Of a stretch of DNA of 64,000 bases, positions 15,253 to 63,209 are shown in pieces. The stretch is from Litomosoides sigmodontis (Eukaryota; Nematoda; Chromadorea; Rhabditida; Onchocercidae), in NCBI GenBank assembly GCA_963070105.1, contig OY718806.1, positions 1,254,865-1,318,864 of the forward strand, in the 5' to 3' direction. How positions within the stretch are numbered: the stretch's first letter is position 1; each line of letters starts with the position of its first letter. The position numbers and the translations under genes are program-made. The notes beneath the pieces are model-generated. The model saw only the letters and a program-made list of their open reading frames with translations. It did not search any database and was not told the origin of the DNA.

Positions 15253-16570
15253 TTATTCCTTAGTTTTTTTTTTTTTGTTGAGATTAGCTTCTAATGAGTG
15301 CAGAAATGTTGAAGCAGACAGTTGGGAGGTATATCGATGTAGCATGATTGGAATCTTCCTCAGGGCTTTTCACTTTCAATACTGTCAGAATGGAAATTGT
15401 TCGATGCAAGCGTACCATCTGAGCTTATGTTTGATTTGCTAGCATTTTAGCATACTACCTTCCATCATCTCGTCCTCCTCTCATCTTCTCTTTCAGTTCA
15501 TTTTTCCTCCCACACCATATCCTAAAATTATATTCAACATGAATTTGTAATAATTATGGTTTGCTTCATTACACCACAATTTATTCCGCCATCCTTTTTC
15601 AACACTTCCCTTCTACCGTCTTGCCATCTTTCCCTATCACATTTTCATCACCACTTGTTCATTTTTCAAATTCCCACTTTCCTCGTTTGTCAGAGTTGAT
15701 TACGAGTAGTGGTAACTCATACATTACTTGCCACACTCACATGTTTAAATGTTTGAAATATTTGAAGTGAATACAAGATTAAAATTAGAATGAAAAGGAA
15801 AAATAAGATAAAACAGGAAATAAGATAGTAAACTAATGACAGGAAGTGAAAGATAAAGGATTTGGTTAGTTTCAAGAAAAGATTTTTTTTTTAATTAGCC
15901 AAATCGTTTTAGCTTCGTCGAACACTTCTAGAGTTAGTCCAGAATGTGTGAGGAGAAGAGAAACGAATTCAGGTCCATTAATATTCATTCAAACATTCAA
16001 ATGAACACACATGCAATAGAGGTGATGGAGGGAGGGTACGGAGCGAGGAAAGGGGGAGGGAGGAGGAGAAGGCTTAGCAAACCGTAGCAAGCAAGCATGC
16101 AAGCTCATTTTTGCTCAAACTTTTGTTTTGCGTTTTTTTTCCTCCTAAACTTTACCTTCTCTTAGAAATTTCCTGCTTGAATGTTTCAATATTTCGCTTT
16201 ATTTGCACACCTATTCGGACCTGTTTTTCGGGTCTACTTCTCGGGTAGACATTTCTTTCATTCTGTTTTATTAAAAATTTCATTTTTTCGTTTGTTGCAA
16301 CTTTAAATGTATTTTATTTTTATTGAAGCATTTTAATTTTTAGTATGTGTTTTATTTATTGGATAGGTGAAAAAATTGTTTAATCACAAAATTTTATTGA
16401 ACTGGTAATTGTAATTGGCAAAGGATTCTTTCTACAGCAAAAAAGTATCAGTGATGGAATAATAGCAATAATATTAATGATAGTAATAATAATAACAACA
16501 ATAACAACAACAATAATGATAATAATTAATATAATAATAGTAATTAATAATAATAATTCAATAGTAATAG

Positions 16571-16996
16571 TAATAATAATAATAATAGTAATAATAATAA
16601 TAGTAATAATAATAATAGTAATAATAATAATAGTAATAATAATAATAGTAATAATAATAATAGTAATAATAATAATAGTAATAATAATAATAGTAATAAT
16701 AATAATAGTAATAATAATAATAGTAATAATAATAATAGTAATAATAATAATAGTAATAATAATAATAATAGTAATAATAATAATAGTAATAATAATAATA
16801 GTAATAATAATAATAGTAATAATAATAATAGTAATAATAATAATAGTAATAATAATAATAGTAATAATAATAATAGTAATAATAATAATAGTAATAATAA
16901 TAATAGTAATAATAATAATAGTAATAATAATAATAGTAATAATAATAATAGTAATAATAATAATAGTAATAATAATAATAGTAATAATAATAATAG
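16571..16996 (+). repeat. Higher-order TAA/TAG satellite, 15-bp unit
   Basis: The unit is four TAA triplets followed by one TAG. I count 26 perfect 15-bp copies and two 18-bp variants with five TAA, at 16,571-16,588 and 16,754-16,771. The block passes through a short transition at 16,997-17,030 into pure (TAA)n. The Ile/Val and Ile/Thr frames across it are artefacts. Confidence 0.95.
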
Positions 16997-17024
16997 TAAT
17001 AATAGTAATAATAATAATAATAAT

Positions 17025-19186
<2,162 letters not shown>

Positions 19187-19235
19187 ACGAATTGTTAAGC
19201 AAAAAGGGGAAAAGAACCGGCAGAAGGAATAAAAT

Positions 19236-22200
19236 ATGAGTGATGAATGTTGTTATGTTTGTAATGAATGTCCAAATTCGTATGCAACGTTGGATGAATT
19301 GGAACGGCACATGGAACAGATGCATGCTGGAATATTTCGATCCGATACGGTTGCAACAACAAATGGTACAGCAGCATCACGTTTATCAAAATCGGAAACA
19401 GATGATGATGATGGACAGTATTGTTTGAAAAATGGAACGGATGATCAGAAAATGGATACTATGGAACATGTATGTTGAAATTTTCCATTTATCATCTCTA
19501 ACAGTAAGTAGCATTAAGTAAAAGATTGAGTTATTATCTATTTATTATCCCTTTTTTTTTAAAAAAAAAATTGAAGAAATTAGTAATAATTTAGGATGGT
19601 GAAAGTGGTGGCAATTCACCAAGTAGCTCAGATTTATCAAATTTTGATGGTACAATGGATTGTGTTAGTTATAATTTGGATGAAAGTACAAATGCTGAAG
19701 GTTGTAAAACATTCGGATGTCGATTTTGTCCAAAATTATTCCACGAACGATCACAGGTTTGAAAGATCAAAAATTTTTTGTTTTTTCCTTGCTTTTTGCA
19801 TTGAAAATTTATTCAATAATTTTTCAATCAATTGTTTTATTGTTCAATTTCTTCAGTTACATTATTCGTTTTCCGATTTTTGTTGCACTAAAATTTGAAC
19901 GTTTTGCGAAAGGATCATTTAAAAAATTTACATTGTGTTTTATCTTTTTTTTTCCTTTAATTCTTCAAAAAAAAAAACAAAAAAAGGAAGCCGCGTATTT
20001 ATCAAGCATTTTGCATCATAAAGCACTTCATTCCTAGAAAGTTTTTATTCGTTCGAAATGGAATTTTTTTTTCCTTCCTTTTTTTTTCCTACAAGAATAT
20101 GGTGGTACATTCAACCAAAAATATTCTTGAATTTCTCAAAGAGAAAATAGTTTTTGCAACGGAAATAGGAAGTTTTGCTTTTCAATGAGTGTTATTGATT
20201 CATAAGTGTTATTGATTCATTTGATATTTTTGAAAGAATCAAAAGTGTTTCAGAGGGTCGTCTATTTACGCATGATGCTTCCAAAAAATGCATCAGGAAG
20301 CTGCATTTTCTCCTCTCTTCACTTCTTCTTCTTTTTTTTCCCTTCCCCAAAAAATTTTTGTATTTCGCATTTAGCTCATGAATAAGATGGTTTATTATTC
20401 ACAATTTTGTTTGTGGAAATTTAGGATGTTATTATTTGTTCCTGTTCCTTGACGAATTGATTCAACAGTTTTTTTTTTTCTTTTCAACATCATGTATCAA
20501 TCATTTTGTGTGATATCAATTTTTTTTTTTGAAAATTTTTTTCCAAAAAAAAAGGGAAACAAAAATAACACGTTGAAATTAGAATTTAGCAATTTTAAAT
20601 TCATAAATTTTTAAAAGTTTTTATTTTTACAAATATCACAAGCAATTAGCTTTATTATTAAGAATGTATTCTTTTGGTTGATCTATTCTCAATTGAACTA
20701 TTATGATTAATTATTTGTTAGCGTCAAATGACAATTGGATAAGGTGACACACTTCATCAGTTCACTCTTCCACCAATTTATTTCAACTATTACTAGAATA
20801 AATGTTAAAATCATTGGATGGAAGAAAAGAAAATGACAGCAAATATGAATAATTTTTTTTTTGTTTTAGCTGAACATTCATTACAAGCACACGCATCGTG
20901 ATAAACCGCAATATGAGTGTGATGATTGTCACGTTATTTTTGCAATAAAACGTGAATTAAGTACGCATATGCGTATACATAGCGGCGAACAACCTCATAC
21001 GTGTACGCAGTGTGGTAAACAATTTGGTACTCGGCAACTTCTCAAGAAACATTGGATGTGGCACACCGGCGAACGATCACATGTATGTCCACACTGTGGC
21101 AAAGCTTTCTTTCAGGTATTTCAATAATTAATTATTAACTGCTATTAATGAGTCAAGCATACAGCTCCTTTAACAGCTACAACTGCTTTCTTTTGTCTTT
21201 TTGGATGTAATTTTGATTGTAATTTTTTAAGAATTTTAAACCATTCGAAATGTTTGAAATATCTTTTCATAGCAAATTCACGTGAACATTTCATCCTTCC
21301 TCTCTGTTTTTTTTTTTCCTCGAAATTAGGTGCAAGAAAAACAAAAGGAAAAAGCGATATTTTCAGAAAGGACATTTAACACAACATTTAATGATTCACG
21401 CTGGCGGACGGCCACATCAATGTCCATTATGTCAAAAAACATTCATTTTCAAATTCGATCTCAATCGACATATGAAAATTCATGCGGAACGCGGATTTTC
21501 TTGCGATAAATGTGGTCGCTCATTTTTGAAGCAAATGCAACTCGATGAGCATATGTTGAAATGCAAAGGTGCCACTGGCGCAAGGTTTGTTTATCACCAC
21601 CTTTTTTTTTTCTAAGCAAATTTTTTGAAATTTCAATATTGCATTGTTTTTTTTGCAACTACTTTGAGTAAATAAGTCGTCTAATCTGTATATCAATCTA
21701 TTGAATCATACCAGCGTTTACCGCGATTTTTGGGCTATTTCTACTTCATCATTTCGTACCTTTTCGATCCTAGGATAAATAACTTAAGAAAATTAAGCCT
21801 GTGAAGTTTCGATTAAAAAAAACAGGTAATGTTCAATTTAGGTGCTACTGAGCATAATTAAATTGATTTTAACTCAGTAAGGCTTTATCAATCAACTCAC
21901 TTATTTTTCATCATTCTTCGGTGCATCATTTCAAGTGAAGCAAATGCTTTAACACTCGAAAAAACGTGATCGGTTAATGAGTAATAATTCGAATATAAGT
22001 AATTATTAATTTTATTTTCACACGTCATTATCTTCTTATGGAAAAAATTGAGTTTTATTGTTTTATTTAATTCAAAATTATCGTATAATGAACAAATTAA
22101 AGTTAATCAAAAAATTTTCCTAAACTAGGAACATCAAGAAAAACAGTTCTATCCAGCTATCTATGGACGTAACAACGTTTGCTATCAATTAAAGAAAATT

Positions 22201-24602
22201 TAATTATTTACAAAACAGTCATTATTTTTTTGAGACTGATTTAATGTTATGGTTACGTTTGATGAACAGTTTTGCCATTATTAAATGGAAAAGACTGTTT
22301 AGCAAATAATCGTTACCGTATACCGAAATTTATTCGTCAAAATAGTTACCGTACGTATAATTAATTTTATTCGTCAAATAATTAGCGGAAAATATCGATT
22401 TTAATTGCATTCCTATTGGATTGACAAATTTGATGAGAGAAAAAAAAGTTTCAATCTCATTGCGGTTAAAAATAATCAAATGTTGAAAAAGTAAAATTTA
22501 AAGCGAATTTGTTAGTGAATTTCAATGAAGAAAATTGTGACTTGCAGAAGTCAACCGATAACACGAACAAGTACACCAATGGCTGATACCGGTAATGGTG
22601 CCGGCAATAATGGTATTATTATCAAATCCGAATCACGGCCGTCAACGCAATCATCACCGGCACGACGACAGTCTATTTCAGTTCAACAACAACGACAGCA
22701 ACAGCAACAACAGCAACAACAACAACAGCAACAACAACAGCAGCAACAACAACAACAACAACAACAACAACAGCAACAACAACACCAACAACGACAACGA
22801 CAACAGCAAAAACAACAGCAGCAGCAGCAGCAACAACAACAACAGCAACAACAACAACAACAACAGCAACAACAACAACAACAACAGCAACAACAACAAC
22901 AACAACAACAACAACAACGTCAACAACAGCAACGTCAGGTAGCGGGTAATGCTGGAGTAGCTGTACCATCGGTTTTCTCGGCAGAAGAAATGAGCAAGGT
23001 TGGTTTAGAGACAAAAGTTCAATTTTTGAAATACTAATGTCATCTCTTTTTTTTTTTTAAATTAACTGAAAGCATATTATATCACATTGCTCTATGTTGA
23101 AATGACTAAATTTTCCTAACAGTTTTATTTTTTTTTTTGAAAATCTCTAATTCAGTTAGCAACAGTTAGGGGGGAAAACACATGACACTACTGTAAATGT
23201 AAGTAATAGTTATTGCACATACATTTTCAATGGTATAATTTTATGAAAATTTTTTGTATTTTAATGACAAAATGAAATTACAGGTTGCGCAGGTATTAGC
23301 TGTGCAACAGCAACAACGTGCTCTTGCAGCAGCAGCTGCAGCACATCATAGTGCAGCTGCACATTCAGTTGTGACCAATCCGCTATTGCAAGCAAGCGCA
23401 TTGCAAAATTTTGCGCAAAATTTAATGGCTAACGGTGTAAGCAATCAACAACCAAGTGGGCAAACATTCTTCTGCATTTTTTGCATGAAACATTTTAATA
23501 CACAGGCTTCGTTCACTCTGCATCTTAGCTTTGTGCATTTTCGCAACAATGTTGTCAATGTGAGCATGCAAAATTGCTTTCAAGAAAATTTCGATAAAGA
23601 GGTAATCTTTTTTCTTCTTTCCTTCTTTCTTTCTTTCTTTCTCTCTCTCTCTCTTACTGTTTCTCTCTGTTATATCATTGAAAGTTTTATTGCGAAAAAA
23701 AACGAGAGAGAAAAAGTTTTGAAATGTTACTGAACATTAACACATGTAAAAGAAGGCATGTAAGAGGAACATTAACAGTATTATTGGATAGTGATACTTG
23801 CGAAATTGCTCAATATTTTATTTAACTCTAAGCCAAGTTAAAATTCTCTCCCTGTCTCTCTCTCTTTCTCTCTCTGTCTTTCTACTCATTTAGCAATGCA
23901 TTGTCAAGTCGAATAATTACTGAGCAATGAGTAAGTCGTACTAAACGATGATAATTTTTATGATTTGAAATTAAAATGAAAAATTTTTTAATCATTTAAA
24001 TCACGAGTCATTTGAAGGGTAAGGTGAATGCTTCGATAGCATCACTTCCTTCCATCTTTGGTACTGTTGCAAATGTGAAAGGAATTTCGGAGGATGGTAT
24101 TACTCATTCGGATACGGCAACAAATTCTTCATGTTCCTCAAGGTAAGATTCGTTTTAAAAATTCCAAATTACAGGTGGGATTTAATGTTAATTTTCCGCT
24201 TGAATTTTTTCTGAATTTGTAAAATATATGTTGTTCATTGTGAAAAAGAAATATTTCAGTCCACAGAAGGTATCACCTGGTGTTGCACAAGGTAGATTAC
24301 AATCATCACCAGCACAATTATTCGAAGCGGATCACTTATCAGATGAATCCAACTCACCAGATCTTTCCACTCGGCAGAAGGGTTGTGAGCAGTGTGAAAC
24401 CCATCGACAACGAGTTGTCGAACTGGAACAAACATTGGAAGCAAAACGAATTGAACTAAAGAATACCCGTGAATTGATGCGCCGTATCGGTGTAATTGCT
24501 GGTTCGTTACTTGAATCGTGCACTGATTTCGATAAGCAATGGGTAACACATAGCCGTAAAGTTTATTCACAAATACAATCCGTAATATGCAATATGGAGT
24601 AA
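19236..24602 (+). CDS. Multi-C2H2 zinc-finger protein with polyQ tract and C-terminal coiled coil
   Basis: Eight exons join in phase to 698 residues plus stop: 19,236-19,469; 19,595-19,756; 20,870-21,115; 21,367-21,584; 22,548-22,998; 23,284-23,601; 24,018-24,142; 24,260-24,602. Zinc fingers in order: F1 (Cys9, Cys12, His25, His30); F2 (Cys120, Cys123, His136, His141); F3 (149/152/165/169); F4 (177/180/193/197); F5 (205/208/221/225); F6 (233/236/249/253); F7 (Cys260, Cys263, His276, Cys280, so C2HC); F8 (501/504/517/522). F3 to F6 are joined by linkers resembling the TGE-type linker, typical of sequence-specific DNA binders. Residues 333-417 are almost all Gln, and an Ala/His-rich patch follows. 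Residues about 627-660 begin with CEQC and look like a coiled coil, perhaps for dimerisation. I infer a nuclear transcription factor. The C. elegans orthologue is not recognised. The start is the first ATG after the acceptor. Exon 7's acceptor (TTTGAAG) is weak; an alternative 6 bp downstream keeps frame. Confidence 0.85.
22684..22938 (+). repeat. Coding CAA/CAG repeat (polyglutamine tract)
   Basis: 85 codons inside exon 5 of the zinc-finger gene. They are mixed CAA and CAG with occasional Arg (CGA, CGT), His and Lys codons. Because the codons are mixed, it is a protein-level low-complexity tract rather than a pure CAG expansion. The Asn/Ser and Leu/Val frames over it are shadows. Confidence 0.95.
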
Positions 24603-41099
<16,497 letters not shown>

Positions 41100-41132
41100 T
41101 ATTATGCTGATTGTATTGTGCTTTCCTTCTAG

Positions 41133-44705
<3,573 letters not shown>

Positions 44706-44711
44706 TTCTTG

Positions 44712-44712
<1 letters not shown>

Positions 44713-44785
<73 letters not shown>
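44713..44785. repeat. (TA)n microsatellite
   Basis: About 36 copies of TA directly after the last recognised exon of the channel gene. It is either 3' UTR or the final intron. Confidence 0.96.
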
Positions 44786-44787
<2 letters not shown>

Positions 44788-44931
44788 CCACGATTATTTG
44801 ATTATTAATCTTTTTATTACTAACAGAACTATATTGTTAGACAGTTACGAATTGAGCTTTAGAAGTAGTATGATAAATATCTGTTTCATCATTTAGCCAA
44901 ATGTGTTGCAAATGGCTTAAATCATTTACTA

Positions 44932-44937
44932 AATAAA
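44932..44937 (+). terminator. Candidate polyadenylation signal AATAAA of the channel gene
   Basis: The first AATAAA after the proposed stop, 227 bp downstream of it. It is the most plausible signal by position; no transcript evidence is available here. Confidence 0.4.
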
Positions 44938-46259
44938 ACTGTAGCTGCAGCTTTTAAACAGTTTAGTGGTGTATGATTCGTCCAAAAAAGTGTCGCTCTT
45001 AATTAACTTAAAAAATCATACCATTTTTATTATCACCAACAGGTGGTAGTGAAGAGAAAGCGAAAAAAAAGATACTGCATAAAGATAAAAATCATTCAAT
45101 GAAGTAAAATTTTTGCATAATTGGTACTTCAGCAGCGCAATATCCTCTTATTTTTGAAGTTTTCATTTATTCGGAAAATTCAAAATTATCTAATATTGCA
45201 AAAACAAGAATGTTTTTTAGCATACAGATATTTTACTCACATTTTAGATACTGGAGTTACTATCTCACAAATCTTTCAACAGCTGAGGAACCTACCGAGA
45301 GTTGACTTCATAATTTGTTACAAAAGTATCCTGTTGATAGGATTATAAGTGAACGAACAAGTCGTCGTGTTATCGCCTTATGACAGTTTCGAATATATTA
45401 CATGATTTTTTAATTTGTGTCAAATAAAGTAATTGTTACACATTTCACTAATTCAAAGATTTTACAATATTATCCAATACTTGTAACAATTTAAATTCAG
45501 ATAAGCATTAGGTGACTGAGAACTTGGTAAAGTTAAAACGAAGTTATCAAAATAGTTAAATTCTATAAAATTATCAGCAATGTGAAGAAGTTGATGATTT
45601 ATAAGTGGTAGTTGAGAAACCTTATTGAAATGAATTAAATATTATTTATTGCATGCACAAACATGCATATCAAAAATATACACAAAAACTTTCCTTCATA
45701 CATTGAAAATCAGAAATACGGCATTTTATTTTTTTACAATTTCAAATGTACAGAAATTAGTACGCACGTCGAATTTAAGCAATTTCAAAGTGGTAGAATC
45801 TCATTAAATAAAGATCATCAGCTATTGCGAACTTTATATTTTTGAAATTCCTAACATGGTTTTGTCTTTTAAAACTCACTTAGCCGCCGAAATTTAACGG
45901 AAAAAATTGCATTGTTGTTAGAATGGGAACATTAATCTAAATGACGATGACATTACTGAAATTTGGTAAGTTGAATATGCAGTCGAAAAATCAAAATAAT
46001 GTCAGCACAAATCAGGATGTCATTCATCATTTCGTTAGAGAAGAGATTGGTTTATAATTGCACATCCCCCTGCTGTAATTAATGCCGATATTACGAAATC
46101 GAAATTAACCCTTTGTAACTTCATCACTGCTAATATGACCGTGTAAGGAATTGTTGAAAATTCCATTGGACTGACTGTTAGTAACAAGCCTTCGATGCCA
46201 AATCTTATGAGTTACAAGTTTCTCCGCTTCTATTCGCCAAAGTGTTTTGATAAGGAGCA
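44938..46259. other. Intergenic sequence without a supported gene
   Basis: Short open frames (for example 45,121-45,348 plus) show no recognised motif, no flanking splice signals and no family resemblance that I trust. Confidence 0.45.
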
Positions 46260-46568
46260 TTAGTTGATCGAATATTTAGTGTAGACGAGGATTAATTCGT
46301 AACAGTTTATCGTACAGGCAATACTAATAACAATACTTATAAGATAATAATGAATTAGTCCACAAAGCGTGACATAAATCATTAGTTTCACATCTAAACT
46401 TGATGAGAACACAAATAACACAATAAATATACTCATAGCAATAGTAATCGCTCTCCAATGCATATCAATTTCTTCACATATTTCCAACAGCTCAACCAGT
46501 TCTTCACATATTTCCAACAGTTCACCCAGTTCTTCACATATTTCCAACGGCTCATCCAGTTCTTCACC
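46260..46568 (-). CDS. Possible small two-helix membrane ORF with acidic 10-residue repeats (orphan)
   Basis: The minus-strand frame reads three tandem 10-residue units rich in Glu, Leu and Cys (ELLEICEE core). Two strongly hydrophobic segments of about 18-30 residues follow, then a stop at 46,260. There is no good ATG: the frame is closed by TGA just upstream of the repeats, and the first internal ATG falls after them. The adjacent sequence is A-rich and offers no convincing splice acceptor. No family is recognised. It may be a chance frame or a remnant of a mobile element. Confidence 0.2.
   Translation of the reverse strand, partial: GEELDEPLEICEELGELLEICEELVELLEICEEIDMHWRAITIAMSIFIVLFVFSSSLDVKLMIYVTLCGLIHYYLISIVISIACTINCYELILVYTKYSIN
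46471..46568. repeat. 30-bp minisatellite, three full copies plus a partial copy
   Basis: Copies at 46,471-46,500, 46,501-46,530 and 46,531-46,560 each begin TCTTCACATATTTCCAAC and differ by one to a few bases. A partial copy follows to about 46,568. The period is a multiple of three. Confidence 0.93.
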
Positions 46569-46650
46569 TCACTATTATTTTTTTTTTCATTGATGAAGTA
46601 CTCCTTTCATCGTTCTTTGCTTGTTTGCTAGTACTTCTGGGATCATCATC

Positions 46651-46740
46651 AAAGTCCTGCAAGAAATCATGCAAGAACTTCGAATTAGTTTATTATAATT
46701 TATTAATTCGAAGCTCTTGCAATATTTCTTACAGGACTTT
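46651..46740. ncRNA. Pre-miRNA-like 90-bp hairpin (candidate)
   Basis: Two 37-nt arms (46,651-46,687 and 46,704-46,740) pair at 33 of 37 positions around a loop of about 16 nt. The mismatches are one C-A, an adjacent pair C-U/A-A, and one A-C. Size, near-perfect stem and scattered mismatches are typical of a microRNA precursor. Fold-back elements of DNA transposons (MITE-like) look similar. Neither arm matches a microRNA that I recognise, and the strand cannot be decided. Confidence 0.4.
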
Positions 46741-47117
46741 GTCCAAACCCATGTCTGTAATTTATACCCTGTTAACATTTCGAAATTGAATTATTTCCCA
46801 TTCTTGCCCATCGCTTCTAATTATTGAAGTATCCTTTCGGTAGCTCGTTCAAGAGCAACTGCTTTGTAGTATGGGACTGCTCACACTCTTCGATTAGAAG
46901 TCCTCCTATGACTTTATAATTCTCTAGGACGATCTTACGTGATATACATGTAGAGCCGATTCTTGGTTAGTTAATAATCAACCAAACACAACTCAAAAAC
47001 TGGAGTGTTAACTCCACTCCTATACATTTCTAAGACATTTATAATTCTGTTAAACTTACCGTATTGATCGCCCAAATCATCATCCCCCTTCCCGTTGTTA
47101 GAAATATATTATATCCA

Positions 47118-47280
47118 CTTCACACTCGCTGTTCGAAATCCTCGACATGATTAGCCGAGGATTACCCTGACGGGTAAATCGACGAGGTAGAAGCGAGTGT
47201 GAGAGACTACCTCGCCGATTATTCGCGGCCCTGGCTTCACGCTGCTGGAAGCCAGCAGCGATTTACACCAAGGTCGCGAA
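47118..47280. other. GC-rich island of nested inverted repeats (possible structured ncRNA or element)
   Basis: The island is clearly more GC-rich than its surroundings. It contains several complementary pairs: TCACACTCGCT (47,120-47,130) with its complement at 47,192-47,202; ATCCTCG with CGAGGAT around 47,139-47,162; ATCGACGAGGTAG with CTACCTCGCCGAT (12 of 13 pairs, 47,178-47,219); CGCTGCTGG with CCAGCAGCG (47,240-47,260); and outer TCGCGG/TCGCGA arms (47,223-47,279). Some pairings are mutually exclusive. No Rfam-type family is recognised. Confidence 0.4.
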
Positions 47281-48788
47281 ATGAACTGATCCGGAAGTTC
47301 TGAAAATTTGATTGGATTGAAGCGAAGTCGCCAAAAGCCAGACTAACGTAGCGAAGAGAAACGAATTAACTACTGATCTTGCACTTATAATCAATCAAAC
47401 TCTAAAAAATTATCAACCATTAAATAAGCCATTCCCACATATGAAATAAATCATTCATACTAATCTTTGGCAATTCAAACTAATCGGGTAATTTGCGAAA
47501 TCTTCAAATTCGCAACACATACCAAAAAACTTTTTTTCAACTTTCCTGCTACAAGCATGCGTGATATGGAAATGTATGGACTAAAGCCAATTAATGTTAT
47601 TGTTTTATGGAGGAAATAACAATACATCAAAATTGCTCCATTTTCACATACAACCCACGAAGAAAATTATGAAAAAAATTTTCACTTATAAATTAATAAA
47701 CTAAAATTTAGCAAAATAAAACAGTAACTAATTTATCGTCTTTTTCTTCGCAAGGCAATTATTCACTGGTTTGGAATGATAACACTTGTTTAGGTGAAAA
47801 GCGGCAACGGATGCAATGGACCATTTTCCACTTCACAATTTTATCGCTTTTTTCATTGCTTTCCAAGTTATGTGAAAGGATGAACACTGTTTTCTGACCT
47901 ACGCTTTCTACTTTTTGTAATAAATTTGGATAAAATTTTAAAATATCTAAATATCAATCAAAAAACAATATTGCGATTCACAACAACTCTGACTGCAACG
48001 GAGACGGAGTGGGAGCGTGCGCGGCAACAACTGTGAAATGGAAGCACGCTATGCACCGTTAAATACCACTATGATTTAGTAATAGTATGCTACTTAAATG
48101 GATGCGAATGATTTAAATTTTGTCTCGCAATGCAAGCATTCTATCTCTCCAGCATTTCCATCATCGCAATTGGTAGTTATTATTAATTATGCAAGAGAGA
48201 TTTCATTTGAAACTGTTCTAAGTTCTGAGTGGATTATTACAGATATGAATATTTTTCAAGCAACCACTATGTTATTGTTGATGGATCTGAATTTGAGGAT
48301 TTTTTTATTTTAACAGGTTGCTTGTGGAAAAGTGCCTTTTTCCACAAGCAAATACACCATCCATCATACGTTTCAATTTTTATTATTCGTGTGTCACTTC
48401 AAAGAAAAAGCAGATTTGTTTGCATTCAGTCTATCTATTCTTTTATCAGTTCACATATCATAATGTGTTTCATTACAACTCACCTGTAAACTTTAATGTA
48501 AATATTTGAAACAGTGGGCAACAGATGGCAAAATCTTTGCCATCATTGAATGTAAGTTATATTAAATAAGTCGTTGTTATTACTAGTGCAAACAAATACG
48601 CAATTCAATTTTATTATTGCATTGAGAAAAGGCGAACAGTTGATTTACATTCAAATCATATCATGTAAAAGTTGATTCAATTCAAATCAGTAGAAGCGCA
48701 AACACATGCAGCAAGAAATTTAAATCTGCAACTATTGTGATACAAATTATTCAGTGTCACATCACAAGATATAAAAAGGATGACACAG

Positions 48789-48874
48789 AATCAATAAGTC
48801 AGTAAAATTATAAATCATCAATAAATCAGTAAAATAATGAGTCATCAATGAGTCAGTAATCAATCAATCAGTAG
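48789..48874. repeat. Degenerate tandem repeat, unit about 27-30 bp
   Basis: Three diverged copies built around ATCAATAAGTCAGTAAAAT-like sequence. Confidence 0.7.
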
Positions 48875-48877
48875 AAT

Positions 48878-48986
48878 ATATGTTTTAAAGGAATTCGTCT
48901 TTTTTTCTGATATATATTAAATGCTCTAAAGGAATTAATTTATGATATATATATTAAATGTTTTACAGGAATTAATGCTGATATAA
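48878..48986. repeat. Degenerate tandem repeat, unit about 37-43 bp
   Basis: Nearly three copies of a unit that combines TAAAGGAATTAAT and TGATATATATTAAATG. Confidence 0.75.
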
Positions 48987-49091
48987 AAAAAAACTTTCTT
49001 CCATCACTGTTAGAAATTCCCTCCATTCTCTTAAAATTTAATCATAAATAGACAAAAATTTATAAATGAATAGTAAATAAACCGTTGCTTC

Positions 49092-49097
49092 TTTATT
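49092..49097 (-). terminator. Candidate polyadenylation signal of the kinase gene
   Basis: TTTATT on the plus strand reads AATAAA on the minus strand, 120 bp beyond the proposed stop codon. Confidence 0.45.
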
Positions 49098-49216
49098 CTT
49101 TTCTTTCAAGATCAGTCATGAAAATCCCAAAAAAGACAAAAGAAAAATTTGATTAGATGAGTAGGGAGAGAACTGAGGTGGTGGTAATGATGAAATTTTA
49201 ATACAAATTTGGATTC

Positions 49217-63209
<13,993 letters not shown>

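Larger units (their letters stand above)
47281..49216. other. Intergenic sequence downstream of the kinase gene
   Basis: No gene was seen. A slightly GC-richer patch lies near 48,000-48,060. Two short degenerate tandem repeats are listed separately. Confidence 0.45.

Noticed and set aside
45121..45348. 75-residue frame with LRNLPRV, similar to a channel M2-M3 fragment
   Set aside because: Only a short coincidental match to the RNLPRV motif; the surrounding residues do not fit the channel family.
47128..47142. GTTCGAAATCC as a tRNA B box
   Set aside because: No matching A box, acceptor stem or cloverleaf can be drawn around it.
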